64,000 nt of DNA from Bifidobacterium catenulatum subsp. kashiwanohense JCM 15439 = DSM 21854 (GTDB lineage: Bacteria > Actinomycetota > Actinomycetes > Actinomycetales > Bifidobacteriaceae): NCBI RefSeq assembly GCF_001042615.1, contig NZ_AP012327.1:1922001-1986000 (forward strand), in the 5' to 3' direction. Numbering within the stretch: position 1 is the first letter of the stretch; each line of letters opens with the position of its first letter. A program made the translations under genes and the position numbers. The notes under the pieces are model-generated. The model was not told the DNA's origin and made no database searches. It saw only the letters and a list, made by a program, of their open reading frames with translations. Of this stretch, positions 8,177 through 17,258 are shown piece after piece.

Positions 8177-9451
8177 TTATGAAGACCGCAGTCGGCTCGT
8201 TACGAATGCGCAGACGGCGGCAGCGACCAGCAACAGAAGCGACGTGACGGCAAGCGCTTGGATTGCGGAGCCGGTACGGGGCATGTCTGGCTGCTTGGGC
8301 TCGGCGGGTTTGCCAGGCTCATCTGGCTTGTCTGGCTCTTCTGGCTTGGCGATGGATTTGATGTTCACTGTTACTTGCGTGCTGATTTCATCATGGCCGG
8401 AGGTACGGAATTGTGGGCCCGCTCCCCCATCGGCGATTTCAGTATTGCGTGTTGCAGTGATGGTGACGGTTTGGTTTACCGCATCAAATGCCTTTCGCTT
8501 GGCGACTGCCTGCAGCGCGAGCTCGATCTGCTTGTTGAGAGCTTGCAGTTGCTCGGCATCCGCTACGAGACGATAGTCGGAAATACCGTTCAGTTTGGTT
8601 CTGGTGAGATCCAGCAGACTGTCGTTGGTTAGATTCTGCAAGGTTGAGCCTTGCTCAAGTGCTACCGTGGGGTAATCACTTGAAATAGCCAGCTCACTGA
8701 TATCAAACATGCCGTCGTCGCCGTTTGGGATTAGGCCTACCATGTCGGCTAAGTAGGGTGTGAGATTCTCCGTAGTGGAGAATGAGCCACCCATGAGCAC
8801 GAGCGTGTCAAGCCCGGCGGGGATTGCGCCATGGTATTCACCGCCGCGAATGCTCGCATAGCCGAGGTGTTCTGCATCGTCCAACATGCCGATCAGTGTT
8901 GGTGCGGTGAATGTTCCTGCGGAAATACTGGCCTCGGCAGAGGCACCGCTTGTTTCCGCGAACCGCATGAGCGTGGTGTTCGATGTGAAGTTTCCACCTT
9001 GAATCCGCAACGCTCCACGGCAGTCGATTGCAGGATTATCTCCGCCGACAACCGTGCCCGATCCGGTGATGGTGAGCTGCATGTTGGCAGGAACGGTGAT
9101 TGCCGTGGTATTGCTGGCGTTGAGCACATGTCCGTTCAATTCGAGCGTAATCCCGCGCACCACTTTCGATGGGGTGACGGTGACGCTTTCCGTAGTATCG
9201 GTAAGCAATGTGACCGTATTGTTCTTCATCGACGTATGGCTAATCGCGTCTTGCACGCTCATATAGGTCGTGTTGCCCACTTGAGCGACCGGCTGCGGCT
9301 CATCTGCAAACGCCATCATGGGAAACAACATCGTTCCCGACGATAATGAGATAATCAAGAAAAACGCGATCATCGCCGTCGAAAGCGTTGACAACATATG
9401 GATGTGGTGTGATTGCAGGCGTTCGACCGCCTGCTTTTCATGCTTATACAT
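8177..9451 (-). CDS. Sortase-anchored surface protein with MPRTG motif
   Basis: This is a cell-wall-anchored exported protein of 424 aa. A signal peptide with hydrophobic core IAFFLIISLSSGTML and likely cleavage after AFA precedes a region rich in Thr, Asn and short Gly-rich beta strands (GSGTVVGGDNPAIDCRGALR, IQGGNF, IRGGEY, LMGGSF). That suggests a parallel beta-helix-like passenger. A Pro/Glu/Lys wall spacer (PEEPDKPDEPGKPAEPKQPD) leads to MPRTG, a hydrophobic helix and an RLRSS tail. MPRTG departs from LPXTG at the first position. The start at 9451 is set by AAGGA six bases upstream. The upstream 5' region is AT-rich. The ligand is unknown. No sortase gene is next to it. Confidence 0.8.
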   Translation of the reverse strand: MYKHEKQAVERLQSHHIHMLSTLSTAMIAFFLIISLSSGTMLFPMMAFADEPQPVAQVGNTTYMSVQDAISHTSMKNNTVTLLTDTTESVTVTPSKVVRGITLELNGHVLNASNTTAITVPANMQLTITGSGTVVGGDNPAIDCRGALRIQGGNFTSNTTLMRFAETSGASAEASISAGTFTAPTLIGMLDDAEHLGYASIRGGEYHGAIPAGLDTLVLMGGSFSTTENLTPYLADMVGLIPNGDDGMFDISELAISSDYPTVALEQGSTLQNLTNDSLLDLTRTKLNGISDYRLVADAEQLQALNKQIELALQAVAKRKAFDAVNQTVTITATRNTEIADGGAGPQFRTSGHDEISTQVTVNIKSIAKPEEPDKPDEPGKPAEPKQPDMPRTGSAIQALAVTSLLLLVAAAVCAFVTSRLRSS

Positions 9452-9914
9452 GATCGTTCCTTGCATGGAGCGGTGATTAACTATTTCAAACGCACCGAAA
9501 TGCGTGTAGACCACCCTCAGCTCTGAGGGATAAAGAAAAAGCAAAATAACAATATTACAGCGTTGAAAAATTATCTCACACAATCTACATAAAAAGCAAA
9601 TTCACTGCCGAAAGAAACTAAACAAATAGTAGAGTAACTAACTCCATATCAGTAGCATTGCAATCATGTTGGCAATTACCCAGAAATTTTTTATACAAGT
9701 AAAGAATAAGAATAACAGTAAAAGATACACCACAATTCAAATATTATAGGAAAGTTTTCTTACTTATACGTCAGTATTGCATGCAAAAACGACGCGATCC
9801 ATCCAGGCGATACAGACACCCCATGAACCGCGTCATACCCCACTATTTCCCAGTGCATAACACCTTAGGGCAGAAGAAAATTCAAAAGCTCGGCAAGAGC
9901 GAACCCAAAAAGAT
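9452..9914. other. AT-rich intergenic region, no gene seen
   Basis: This stretch separates two minus-strand genes. It is clearly more AT-rich than its surroundings between about 9530 and 9780. A short perfect inverted repeat CCCTCAG-CT-CTGAGGG (9514-9529) lies in the leader of the surface-protein gene. A weak stem (GCTC/GAGC, 9888-9900) followed on the minus strand by TTTTGAATTTTC could end the upstream transcript. No convincing coding frame is present. Confidence 0.6.
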
Positions 9915-11531
9915 TCAGAGCACACCCTGATCGCTTGGAGGCTGCGAACCAGAGCCAGAATCGCTACCAGAACCGGAATCAGAACCGCCATTGCCAGGCT
10001 TGACACCAGCACCAGGATTACTACTGGAACCGGAATCAGAACCGCCATTGCCAGGCTTGACACCAGCACCAGGATTACTACCGGAACTAGGAGTATTGCC
10101 AGGTGTAATAGGAGCCGAGGGAGTCAATCCGCCGGAAGGCTGCCGCGTGTACTGGTAGTTGTACGAATTGCCAGTATTGCCCTGTTGCTGCTGTTGATTC
10201 TGCGCAGCCAACGCGTTCATGGAAGCATTCACATCATCAGATGCGGTTTGCAAATCCGTTATCGACTGGTTAATGGCATTAGTATCGGTACTGTTGCCAT
10301 TGAACAGTTCCAAAGCATGGTCAATGGCACTCTGCAGCATCACTCGCGTGGAATCATCCGCCACTTGGTACAGGCTATTGTCAAGCAGTGACTGCGCATT
10401 ATTGATGGCTGCTTCAAGCTTCTTCAGCGCATCAGCGTTGTCTTGCTTCTCCTTGGCCTTCTGACTGTTCGTAACGGCTGTTGCAGAATCATTCAAGGTC
10501 TTGGACTGGCTTTGCAACGTAGGCAGTTGCTTGTTCATGGCTTTACTGCGCTGGCGAAGTCCAGCGTTGCTCAAATCAGCACTGCACTCCCCTACCGTTG
10601 TAAGATTCTGCGCATCTTTCACTGCAGACTGCAACGTGGTCAGCGTTTTCGCATCCGAAACCTGATCGCTTTTCACATTCTGCAACGATTTGGCATTCTT
10701 CAACGCCGCCTTGTATTCCTTCACAGCCTTCTCATATGCCTTGGAAGACTTTTTGCACATACTCAACGCGGTACGGTGCTGTTCGTTCCGTTCAAGCCCC
10801 TGGTCATACTGCCGGCGCTGCCAAACACCGAATCCAACGCCCGCGGCAACCAACGCCACTACGGCTACAATCGCAACGGTAATAATAATTGTCTTGCGAT
10901 GTGACTTCTTCGGCGGAACCGGAACAAGCTTCAATGGATCATGCTCATCGTTTTCCATGTCAGACAGGTCATCCGGCATGGGCAGGCTTTCAGGTATGAA
11001 GGTAGTAGAAGCAGATGCAGGGGAATCCACAAAAAGCGGCATAGTGGAATCCACAGAAGAGGCTGACTCTACCGGAGACGCGAACGAAACAGTTCCCTCG
11101 GCAGATTCGGCAGATGGTGAAGCATCAGCAGACTGTGTAACATCGAGCGTTGCGGTCGAAGAAGACGTCGAATCAGGCTCGCACGACGAGGCGGAATCGT
11201 TTTCAGCACCAGAAATATGCTTTTCTGCAATATTCGGAAAATCCTCAACACGAAGGTTTACCGTGGGCGCATCACTCACCGGCGTGGATGACGTGGCAGT
11301 GGTCATGCTTGTGGCTGCAGCCTGCGCATAAGCCGCATCAGATGCCTCGCCACGTTCCACAGCCGACTCAACTTCCGAAAAGGTGATCGGTGGAATATCC
11401 CAGAACGTATCCACCACATCATGCTCGGAAGCCGACTGCGCCTTGGTCTGCTGCTTGCCCTGAGAGCTCAGAGAGTCTCCCGACGAAACAAGATGCGACA
11501 GATTCGGCACAGTATTGTTGTTGTCACCCAT
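9915..11531 (-). CDS. Single-pass membrane protein with coiled-coil and Gly/Ser/Pro repeats
   Basis: This 538-aa protein has no known function. An N-terminal acidic, Ser/Ala-rich region (about residues 1-210), presumably cytoplasmic, precedes a basic KKSHRKT and one membrane helix (IIITVAIVAVVALVAAGVGF). The external part is a helical, FIVAR-like region with repeats such as LQSAVKDAQNL, LKKLEAAINNAQSLLDNSLY and MLQSAIDHALELF. A Gln/Asn-rich stretch and a low-complexity tail with two copies of a 19-residue unit (NPGAGVKPGNGGSDSGSSS) follow. The gene is 76 bases downstream of the Wzz/BY-kinase gene on the same strand, with a hairpin between them. A role in envelope or exopolysaccharide assembly is an inference from position only. 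Confidence 0.7.
   Translation of the reverse strand: MGDNNNTVPNLSHLVSSGDSLSSQGKQQTKAQSASEHDVVDTFWDIPPITFSEVESAVERGEASDAAYAQAAATSMTTATSSTPVSDAPTVNLRVEDFPNIAEKHISGAENDSASSCEPDSTSSSTATLDVTQSADASPSAESAEGTVSFASPVESASSVDSTMPLFVDSPASASTTFIPESLPMPDDLSDMENDEHDPLKLVPVPPKKSHRKTIIITVAIVAVVALVAAGVGFGVWQRRQYDQGLERNEQHRTALSMCKKSSKAYEKAVKEYKAALKNAKSLQNVKSDQVSDAKTLTTLQSAVKDAQNLTTVGECSADLSNAGLRQRSKAMNKQLPTLQSQSKTLNDSATAVTNSQKAKEKQDNADALKKLEAAINNAQSLLDNSLYQVADDSTRVMLQSAIDHALELFNGNSTDTNAINQSITDLQTASDDVNASMNALAAQNQQQQQGNTGNSYNYQYTRQPSGGLTPSAPITPGNTPSSGSNPGAGVKPGNGGSDSGSSSNPGAGVKPGNGGSDSGSGSDSGSGSQPPSDQGVL
9971..10084 (-). repeat. 57-bp tandem repeat (2 copies) encoding 19-aa unit
   Basis: AACCGGAATCAGAACCGCCA recurs at 9971 and 10028, giving a 57-base period in frame with the host gene. 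The unit translates as GAGVKPGNGGSDSGS plus SSNP. Copy number is likely to vary between strains. Confidence 0.8.
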
Positions 11532-11549
11532 GTTGATTCCTTATTACAG

Positions 11550-11582
11550 CGTGAGACCGAAGCTTCACGCTCCGGTCTCACG
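11550..11582 (-). terminator. Intercistronic hairpin
   Basis: CGTGAGACCG (11550-11559) pairs perfectly with CGGTCTCACG (11573-11582) around a 13-nt loop. It lies between the kinase stop and the start of the next minus-strand gene. No T-run follows, so it may attenuate or stabilise rather than fully terminate. Confidence 0.5.
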
Positions 11583-11607
11583 TTCACGCCTTATACACTA
11601 CTTGCGG

Positions 11608-13083
11608 CTACTTTTTGTGGCTTTTCTTCCGCGGAGCATCCTCGTAGTAGTAGTAATAGTAATTCGAATTGGAATGCGTCTTCTTCAGATCGGCATAGTT
11701 GAAGATGAAACCAAGCACAGGGACCTTGGCTACATGCAAGGATTCAGAAATCTCCTTGAGTTCCTTCTTCTCGCACACGCCACGACCGGTCACCAGAACC
11801 AGACCCTTGGCCCACCGGCCGAACACGATACCATCGTTGGAAACACTCAACGGAGCGGTATCAATAATAACGTAATCATACTGGGTCAAAGCCTGCTCGA
11901 CCATAATACGCATGGTGTCTGATCCAAGAAGCACGCCAGCATTCGCCGGGCGTTTACCAGCAGGAAGAATATGCAGAGTCGGCTTCCAGTAGTTCTGCAC
12001 CACATCTTTCGGAGACATCTGACCAGAAAGCACGTGCGCCAAACCGGCAGAACCTTCAAGACCCAAATGATGAGCAACGGAAGGATGACGCAGATCAGCG
12101 TCGACCAACAGCACGCGAGCACCATCTTCAGCCAAAGCCGCAGCCACGTTGATCGACGTGGTGGTTTTGCCTTCAGAAGGCTGCGCACTGGTAATAACCA
12201 GCAGCTGCCCCTTGCCCGCAACCTTATCGGTCTGCAAGAATTCGATATTAGTGTGAATACGACGGAATTCCTCAGCGATAGGGCCATTAGGCTGGCTGAC
12301 GAGCACTGGGCGCTTCTCACCTAGGGAATTATCCTGAGGCACGGAACCCAAGGAAGACGCCCCAACCAAGCTGCGCACGTCGGAAGTCTCCTCGACTTTA
12401 GTGTTCAGCATGTCTTTCAGTAGTGCGGCGAACACTCCAAGCACCAGACCTGCGACCACGCCGACCGCCAGATACAGCGGCTTATTCGGCGAGCTCGGGC
12501 TTTCAGGCACACGCGCCCTCTGCACGATGGAGATCTTCACCGGGGACTTATCTGCCGCGGAATACAGATCGTTTTGAATCACGTTCTGCATAGACACTGC
12601 CACCGCATTGGCAATGTCGGACGCCTGCTGCGCGTCACCATCTTCCGCGGAAATGTTCACGAACGCGGTGTCCGTAGGATTGGTGACAGTCAGTTGCTCG
12701 GCCAGACTCTTCACTGAAGTATCCAGTCCAAGATCCTTGATGACCGGCTCAAGTACGGTTTCGGTGGTTGCCAACGTTGTATACGACGTGATCTGGCCGG
12801 CGATGTACGTGCCACCCGTGTACTGCTGGCTAATGCCCGCATCATCCCCTTGGGATGCATTGTACGTAGCCATGGCCTGAGCCGTGGCGGTATACTTCGG
12901 CGGAACCAAGAAGGTGTACGCAGCCACCCCGGCGAAAACCATCACAAATATGATGGCCGCGGTGACCAGATGCTTGCGAATGATACGCATCAAATCCATC
13001 AGCGTGATGCCGTCTTCAGAATCATCTTCAACGGCAACCTGCTGGACGTTAGTGTTCTCTGCGGAAGTCACTGAACCCCTCAT
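11608..13083 (-). CDS. Wzz chain-length determinant fused to BY-kinase
   Basis: This is a capsular/exopolysaccharide co-polymerase with an intracellular tyrosine autokinase, 491 aa. The N-terminal Wzz part has a first membrane helix (LVTAAIIFVMVFAGVAAYTF) and a second (LYLAVGVVAGLVLGVFAALL). The C-terminal kinase has Walker A SAQPSEGKTTTSIN, Walker A' VLLVDADLRHPS and Walker B YVIIDTAPL, and ends in a tyrosine cluster (NSNYYYYYYEDAP) that would be the autophosphorylation site. Being a single fused chain it resembles the proteobacterial Wzc layout rather than the split CapA/CapB form. No glycosyltransferases, Wzx or Wzy lie nearby. The phosphatase at 15100-15720 could be its partner. Confidence 0.9.
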   Translation of the reverse strand: MRGSVTSAENTNVQQVAVEDDSEDGITLMDLMRIIRKHLVTAAIIFVMVFAGVAAYTFLVPPKYTATAQAMATYNASQGDDAGISQQYTGGTYIAGQITSYTTLATTETVLEPVIKDLGLDTSVKSLAEQLTVTNPTDTAFVNISAEDGDAQQASDIANAVAVSMQNVIQNDLYSAADKSPVKISIVQRARVPESPSSPNKPLYLAVGVVAGLVLGVFAALLKDMLNTKVEETSDVRSLVGASSLGSVPQDNSLGEKRPVLVSQPNGPIAEEFRRIHTNIEFLQTDKVAGKGQLLVITSAQPSEGKTTTSINVAAALAEDGARVLLVDADLRHPSVAHHLGLEGSAGLAHVLSGQMSPKDVVQNYWKPTLHILPAGKRPANAGVLLGSDTMRIMVEQALTQYDYVIIDTAPLSVSNDGIVFGRWAKGLVLVTGRGVCEKKELKEISESLHVAKVPVLGFIFNYADLKKTHSNSNYYYYYYEDAPRKKSHKK

Positions 13084-13227
13084 CTCCGTATATCAAAAAC
13101 CTTAGGAAATGCTACCCTACCCCCTAGAAATAGAGTCGGTTTTATCAGGCAGCAATCGCTTTTTTCACTATTTATCCATACGAATGTGCCATGATAAAAA
13201 GCTGGAACACCTAACAGAGGGGGATTA

Positions 13228-15033
13228 ATGTCTCAACATGCGAGCACTCACGCCGCCCGTTCTCACAAGCTTCGCAATACATTGCTTGTTATTACGGCAC
13301 TGCTCATCCTGCTGGTCATTGCCGGAGGCGTCGTCGGTCTGAATTTCTACAAGCAGGCGAAGGAAGTCAAAGCTCACGAGGAGCAGGCGGTCTCGTCTCT
13401 TTCGGCCATCACCGACGTCAATACGTTGAAGGATGTGCAAGCGTCGGATGCCGCAATCAAGCAGGCGCGGACCCATACCGCCGCGGCAAGAGATATTGCC
13501 AATGGAACACTGTGGAACATGCTGTCGAAGATGCCGGTTGTGGGCGGTGATGTTACCAACGTGCAGGGCATGACGCAGGTGGTGGATGATTTAGTGCAAC
13601 AAACACTGCCGTCACTCACCGATGTGGTACAACAGCTTGCGAACGCGCAGATCAGCGGCGAGAATGGCCAGTTGAATCTTCAGCCCATTGTGGATGCGCA
13701 AGACGACTTCTCTTCGGTAAGCAAGCAGGTGAAGTCGTTGAATTCGAAGCTCAGCAATCTGCCTGAACCACGTATCGGCATGGTGAAGAAGGCATATTCG
13801 CAGAGTCGCAGCCAGTTCACCAAGGTTACGGATATGGTGGAGCAAGTGAACAATGCGCTACAGATGCTCCCCTCCTTCTTGGGACAGAACGGTGCCCGAA
13901 CGTATCTGCTGGTGGCGCAGACCACTTCCGAACAACGTTCCGGCGGCGGACTGGTGGGCTCCATGGGTACGTTGCAGACCGATCATGGACAAATTCAGGT
14001 CGGTGAGTTCCATCACAATGGAGACTTCATTAACGGCAGTAATGGCAATGCTTCGGAACATGCCGTGTTCAAGGGGCCTCTGGGATTCTCCTTCGATATT
14101 CGCGACACGTTCGCGGTGCCAGACATCGCCCGCAATGCGGAAATGATGAATGAAGCTTGGCAGCGTTCCCAATATGCTTGCGATGTTGACGGTATCGTAT
14201 CTATCGATCCGGTGTTCATCCAGAAAATGGTAGAGATCAACGGCAATGTGACGCTGGAAGATGGTACTGTGCTCACCGGCAAAAATACCGCTGAATACAT
14301 GCTCAACACCATCTATAAGGAAGTTCCCGTATCTCTACAAGACACGTATTTCGAATACATCGCCTCCACCATCATGAACAACGCCTTCAGCAACATGGAC
14401 ATCACCAAGATGATGAAGGTGGCTCAAAGCATCGGCGAATTAACTAAGAACCGTCATTTCTACGCATACACGTTCCATGATGATGAAGCCAAATATTTCC
14501 AAGGTGCCGGACTCGCCAAGGGCACTCCAGACAGCGAGACCGATCCGGAAGTGGGCATTTACCTCAACGAACAGAATCCGTCGAAGTTGGGATGGTATAT
14601 CAACCGTAAGGCACAGATTACCAAAACCGGTCAGAATGCCGATGGGTCGAAAACCTACCATGTCACCTACACGTTGACCAATACGCTGACTTCCAGCGAA
14701 ATGGCCACCTGCACCGGCTATATTCTGGGCGGCGAGCAGGCAGGTGTAACGGGTAAGCCTGTTGCGGCTCCGGGAACGTCTGCGCAACGTATGCTGTTTT
14801 ACGCGCCGAAGGGTGGTTCCATCAGCGAGATCACCTCATCCGGAGACGTACGAGACCAAAGCAATGCTGTGATGGATGATCAAAAACTGGTCACCAATGT
14901 GGCTTATATCACCCCCGGGGAAAGCGTGACTTTCGATTTCGACGTGACCACCTCGCCGAAGGCCGAAAGCGATCTAACCATCGATCAGACACCATCCGGC
15001 AAAATGACTAACGAGGTCAACTACCAGTACTGA
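13228..15033 (+). CDS. DUF4012 domain membrane protein
   Basis: This 601-aa protein is divergent from the BY-kinase gene across a 144-base promoter region. It has a short basic N-terminus, one membrane helix (NTLLVITALLILLVIAGGVV, about residues 17-36) and a long extracytoplasmic region. The DUF4012 hallmark ARTYLLVAQTTSEQRSGGGL followed by VGSMGTL is at about residues 225-250. The family is found beside exopolysaccharide genes in Actinobacteria and Chloroflexi, and its biochemical role is unknown to me. GGGGG upstream of the ATG is a good ribosome site. It shares features with LytR-type accessory proteins only in topology. Confidence 0.85.
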   Translation: MSQHASTHAARSHKLRNTLLVITALLILLVIAGGVVGLNFYKQAKEVKAHEEQAVSSLSAITDVNTLKDVQASDAAIKQARTHTAAARDIANGTLWNMLSKMPVVGGDVTNVQGMTQVVDDLVQQTLPSLTDVVQQLANAQISGENGQLNLQPIVDAQDDFSSVSKQVKSLNSKLSNLPEPRIGMVKKAYSQSRSQFTKVTDMVEQVNNALQMLPSFLGQNGARTYLLVAQTTSEQRSGGGLVGSMGTLQTDHGQIQVGEFHHNGDFINGSNGNASEHAVFKGPLGFSFDIRDTFAVPDIARNAEMMNEAWQRSQYACDVDGIVSIDPVFIQKMVEINGNVTLEDGTVLTGKNTAEYMLNTIYKEVPVSLQDTYFEYIASTIMNNAFSNMDITKMMKVAQSIGELTKNRHFYAYTFHDDEAKYFQGAGLAKGTPDSETDPEVGIYLNEQNPSKLGWYINRKAQITKTGQNADGSKTYHVTYTLTNTLTSSEMATCTGYILGGEQAGVTGKPVAAPGTSAQRMLFYAPKGGSISEITSSGDVRDQSNAVMDDQKLVTNVAYITPGESVTFDFDVTTSPKAESDLTIDQTPSGKMTNEVNYQY

Positions 15034-15037
15034 CCGA

Positions 15038-15072
15038 TTCGTGCCGGCACTGACTGAAAGCGCCGGCACGAA
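15038..15072 (+). terminator. Hairpin after DUF4012 gene
   Basis: TTCGTGCCGGC (15038-15048) pairs with GCCGGCACGAA (15062-15072). It starts five bases after the stop codon. There is no T-run, but an 11-bp GC-rich stem between convergent genes fits a terminator. Confidence 0.55.
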
Positions 15073-15099
15073 ATCGTCGACCATGACGGCCACTGCCAT

Positions 15100-15720
15100 C
15101 TAAGCCCACATATTGTAGGTGGTAATGGGCTGCCCAGAACAAATCTGCGAGCGCACAGGCGCTATACCCATGCTGTAATGCTTTTTCATGCTTTTCAGCA
15201 TGGTTCGCAGAGCATTATTGGTCTGGTTGGCCGCGATACGGAACTTGTCGAACGACTTGCCGTGCGGGTCATCGATATCTTTGGGAGTGGGCAACATCGG
15301 ACGAATCATGGAAGAGACTTTGATAACGGATGCGAGACGCTCCTGGATGGTCAGTCCGCTTACCATGCCGTTTTGCGCGCAGTATTGGCACATGTTGGCG
15401 AAGTCGTTAAGCAGAAATGTATAACGGACCGCGCCTGGCGCGAGGGCAACGATGTCTTTGCGCTGTTCTTTCTCGAAGCAGAGAATCAGATCAGCACTCT
15501 CAGCCATAGATCGGGTGAGTCTGCGGGATCGGAATCCGCTTGGTTCAATGTTGACGCTGGTCATAAGTCTGGCACTGGACGGATCCATCTGGCATCGCGG
15601 AAGGCCACGCGTGCCGGCGCTAGAAACCTGCACAGTGGTGCCAGCGAGGTAGCGAGTGAGCAAGAGTTCGCCCATAGGCGACCGGCAGATATTGCCTGTA
15701 CAGACGAACATGATATGCAT
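15100..15720 (-). CDS. Low-molecular-weight protein-tyrosine phosphatase
   Basis: This is a cysteine-dependent phosphatase, 206 aa, cytoplasmic. The P-loop VCTGNICRSPMGE is at residues 6-18, with Cys7 as nucleophile. The DIDDPHGKS segment towards the C-terminus supplies the general acid Asp, where most members have DPF/DPW. The start at 15720 is chosen because AAAGGGG lies seven to eight bases upstream. The GTG at 15729 is less likely. In exopolysaccharide loci such enzymes dephosphorylate the BY-kinase tyrosine tail, so the kinase at 11608-13083 is the obvious candidate substrate. The C-terminal 40 residues beyond the conserved core are an extension. Confidence 0.88.
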   Translation of the reverse strand: MHIMFVCTGNICRSPMGELLLTRYLAGTTVQVSSAGTRGLPRCQMDPSSARLMTSVNIEPSGFRSRRLTRSMAESADLILCFEKEQRKDIVALAPGAVRYTFLLNDFANMCQYCAQNGMVSGLTIQERLASVIKVSSMIRPMLPTPKDIDDPHGKSFDKFRIAANQTNNALRTMLKSMKKHYSMGIAPVRSQICSGQPITTYNMWA

Positions 15721-15924
15721 ACCGCACACCCCTTTGTATCTCTACCTAACTTATGGAAACTACAATCCTCAATCTTACCTCAGGCATAGATATTACAATT
15801 TGGGGTTTAACCGTTTTACCCCTTCAGGGATACCTCAGGAAACATATATACCCTCGACAAAGGAGCGTGCTTCTTTAGTTGCAGGCTTATCGCAGAAGTT
15901 CGTTTCCGCCGCCACTTTCCGCCG

Positions 15925-16941
15925 CTATGCAATGGTTAGGGTGGCAAGCAGTGCGAGATGGTCGGAACCTTGAATCCGCTTGGTTGCAAGATCAGTTGCA
16001 CGCACGCCCTTGTCGTAAATAATATGGTCGATTTCAGCAATCGGAAATACTGCAGGGAACGTCATATGCAGGCCCTCCCCCGCGCTCTGACCAGCGTCAG
16101 TAAAACGATCACCAAGCAAATATCTAAAACTTGCATGATCCCACGTGGAATTAAAATCACCCATCAAAACATATGATTCATTATTATCATAATGCTGTAA
16201 TTGAGCGATAGAATCCAAACTTTTATTCCATAGACCTTGATTTCTGGGACGCGGAGAAAAAGGATGTACCGACCCGAATCTCACATTTCTTCCGTTGAGC
16301 ACAACAGTTGCAGCAGGGATGCTGCTTGATTCTATAGGAATAAGATTCTCAGTTGTTTCCTGCAATGGATGCGCACTGTACAGCACATTCACACCGCCAT
16401 TATCATGCCACGTAAGCTGCGGAATAACGAAATATGGAAGATAATCTGCGATTCCCTCATCGTTCAGTCTGTTCAGCAAATCCGAAGAAACCTCTTGCAT
16501 TGCCAAGACTTCGATATGCTCTTCGCGTATTGTTTCAACGATTTGTTGCGCATCGGCAACACCCTGCTTCGTGTTGAACGTCATAACACGAACCGTTGCC
16601 ATGGGCTGTGCGGCAGAGCTGGCAGCCGGCACAACATACCCCCAATGCCAAGCGACCTGTATGACCACGCATACCGCGCTCAATGCAGCCAACGCCCTTC
16701 GTTTGCCGATACGGCGAATTGTCAGAGCAAAAACCGCAATCACAGCGGAAAGCAAACCCAGCCACGGCATCAGCGCAACAACCAGAGGCACATAGCGTTT
16801 GCCATCAAGATTATTCGGCAGCATGCGCAACAACATCGCCACCACAATGACCGCGGTGACCAACCAAAGCAAAGCTGTCAGCAACGTTGAACGCGTTTCG
16901 CGATGCGTTTCATTGCGCTGAACGTCGCCAAGTCTAGTCAT
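15925..16941 (-). CDS. Membrane-anchored endonuclease/exonuclease/phosphatase family protein
   Basis: This 338-aa protein has three N-terminal membrane helices (LLTALLWLVTAVIVVAMLL, VPLVVALMPWLGLLSAVIAV and LAALSAVCVVIQVAWHWG) followed by an extracytoplasmic EEP domain. Family motifs are VMTFNTKQG, LAMQEVSS (metal-binding Glu), SVHPFSPR, LMGDFNST, IDHIIY and the catalytic SDHLAL. Actinobacterial members with this topology are annotated only as endonuclease/exonuclease/phosphatase; substrates could be nucleic acid, lipid or sugar phosphates. The start at 16941 follows AAAGGAG. Confidence 0.87.
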   Translation of the reverse strand: MTRLGDVQRNETHRETRSTLLTALLWLVTAVIVVAMLLRMLPNNLDGKRYVPLVVALMPWLGLLSAVIAVFALTIRRIGKRRALAALSAVCVVIQVAWHWGYVVPAASSAAQPMATVRVMTFNTKQGVADAQQIVETIREEHIEVLAMQEVSSDLLNRLNDEGIADYLPYFVIPQLTWHDNGGVNVLYSAHPLQETTENLIPIESSSIPAATVVLNGRNVRFGSVHPFSPRPRNQGLWNKSLDSIAQLQHYDNNESYVLMGDFNSTWDHASFRYLLGDRFTDAGQSAGEGLHMTFPAVFPIAEIDHIIYDKGVRATDLATKRIQGSDHLALLATLTIA

Positions 16942-17258
16942 GCACGCTCCTTTCCTGTTCCATATTCCCGTTTCATCTTCCTGTTCCACGCAATCCGCAA
17001 TCGTATGCAATCATATGTTGCAACCGAAAGTCTTACGCATCGTTTTTCACAACATCTCTCACAACATCTCTTCTCGTGAACGCTACCCGCGTTCATCCCC
17101 GCATATGTTTCCCGCACGCATGTAGGATGACGCCTTCACAAGAGTGCCACTATATGGACACTTTCCGGCATTTGGAATAGTTCTGATACGTTCATCCGAT
17201 AGTCTATAGGTTACAAAACGGCGCTTAACAAAAAGAGGCAATAGCAAAAGAGGCAATC
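16942..17258. other. Divergent intergenic region, no gene seen
   Basis: This stretch holds the upstream regions of the EEP gene (minus) and the small gene at 17259 (plus). The sequence AAAAGAGGCAAT occurs twice just before the 17259 start (about 17231 and 17247), and GAGGCAAT appears again inside the coding region. AGTGCC-ACTATAT-GGACACT near 17142 is an imperfect inverted repeat. No coding frame is supported. Confidence 0.5.
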
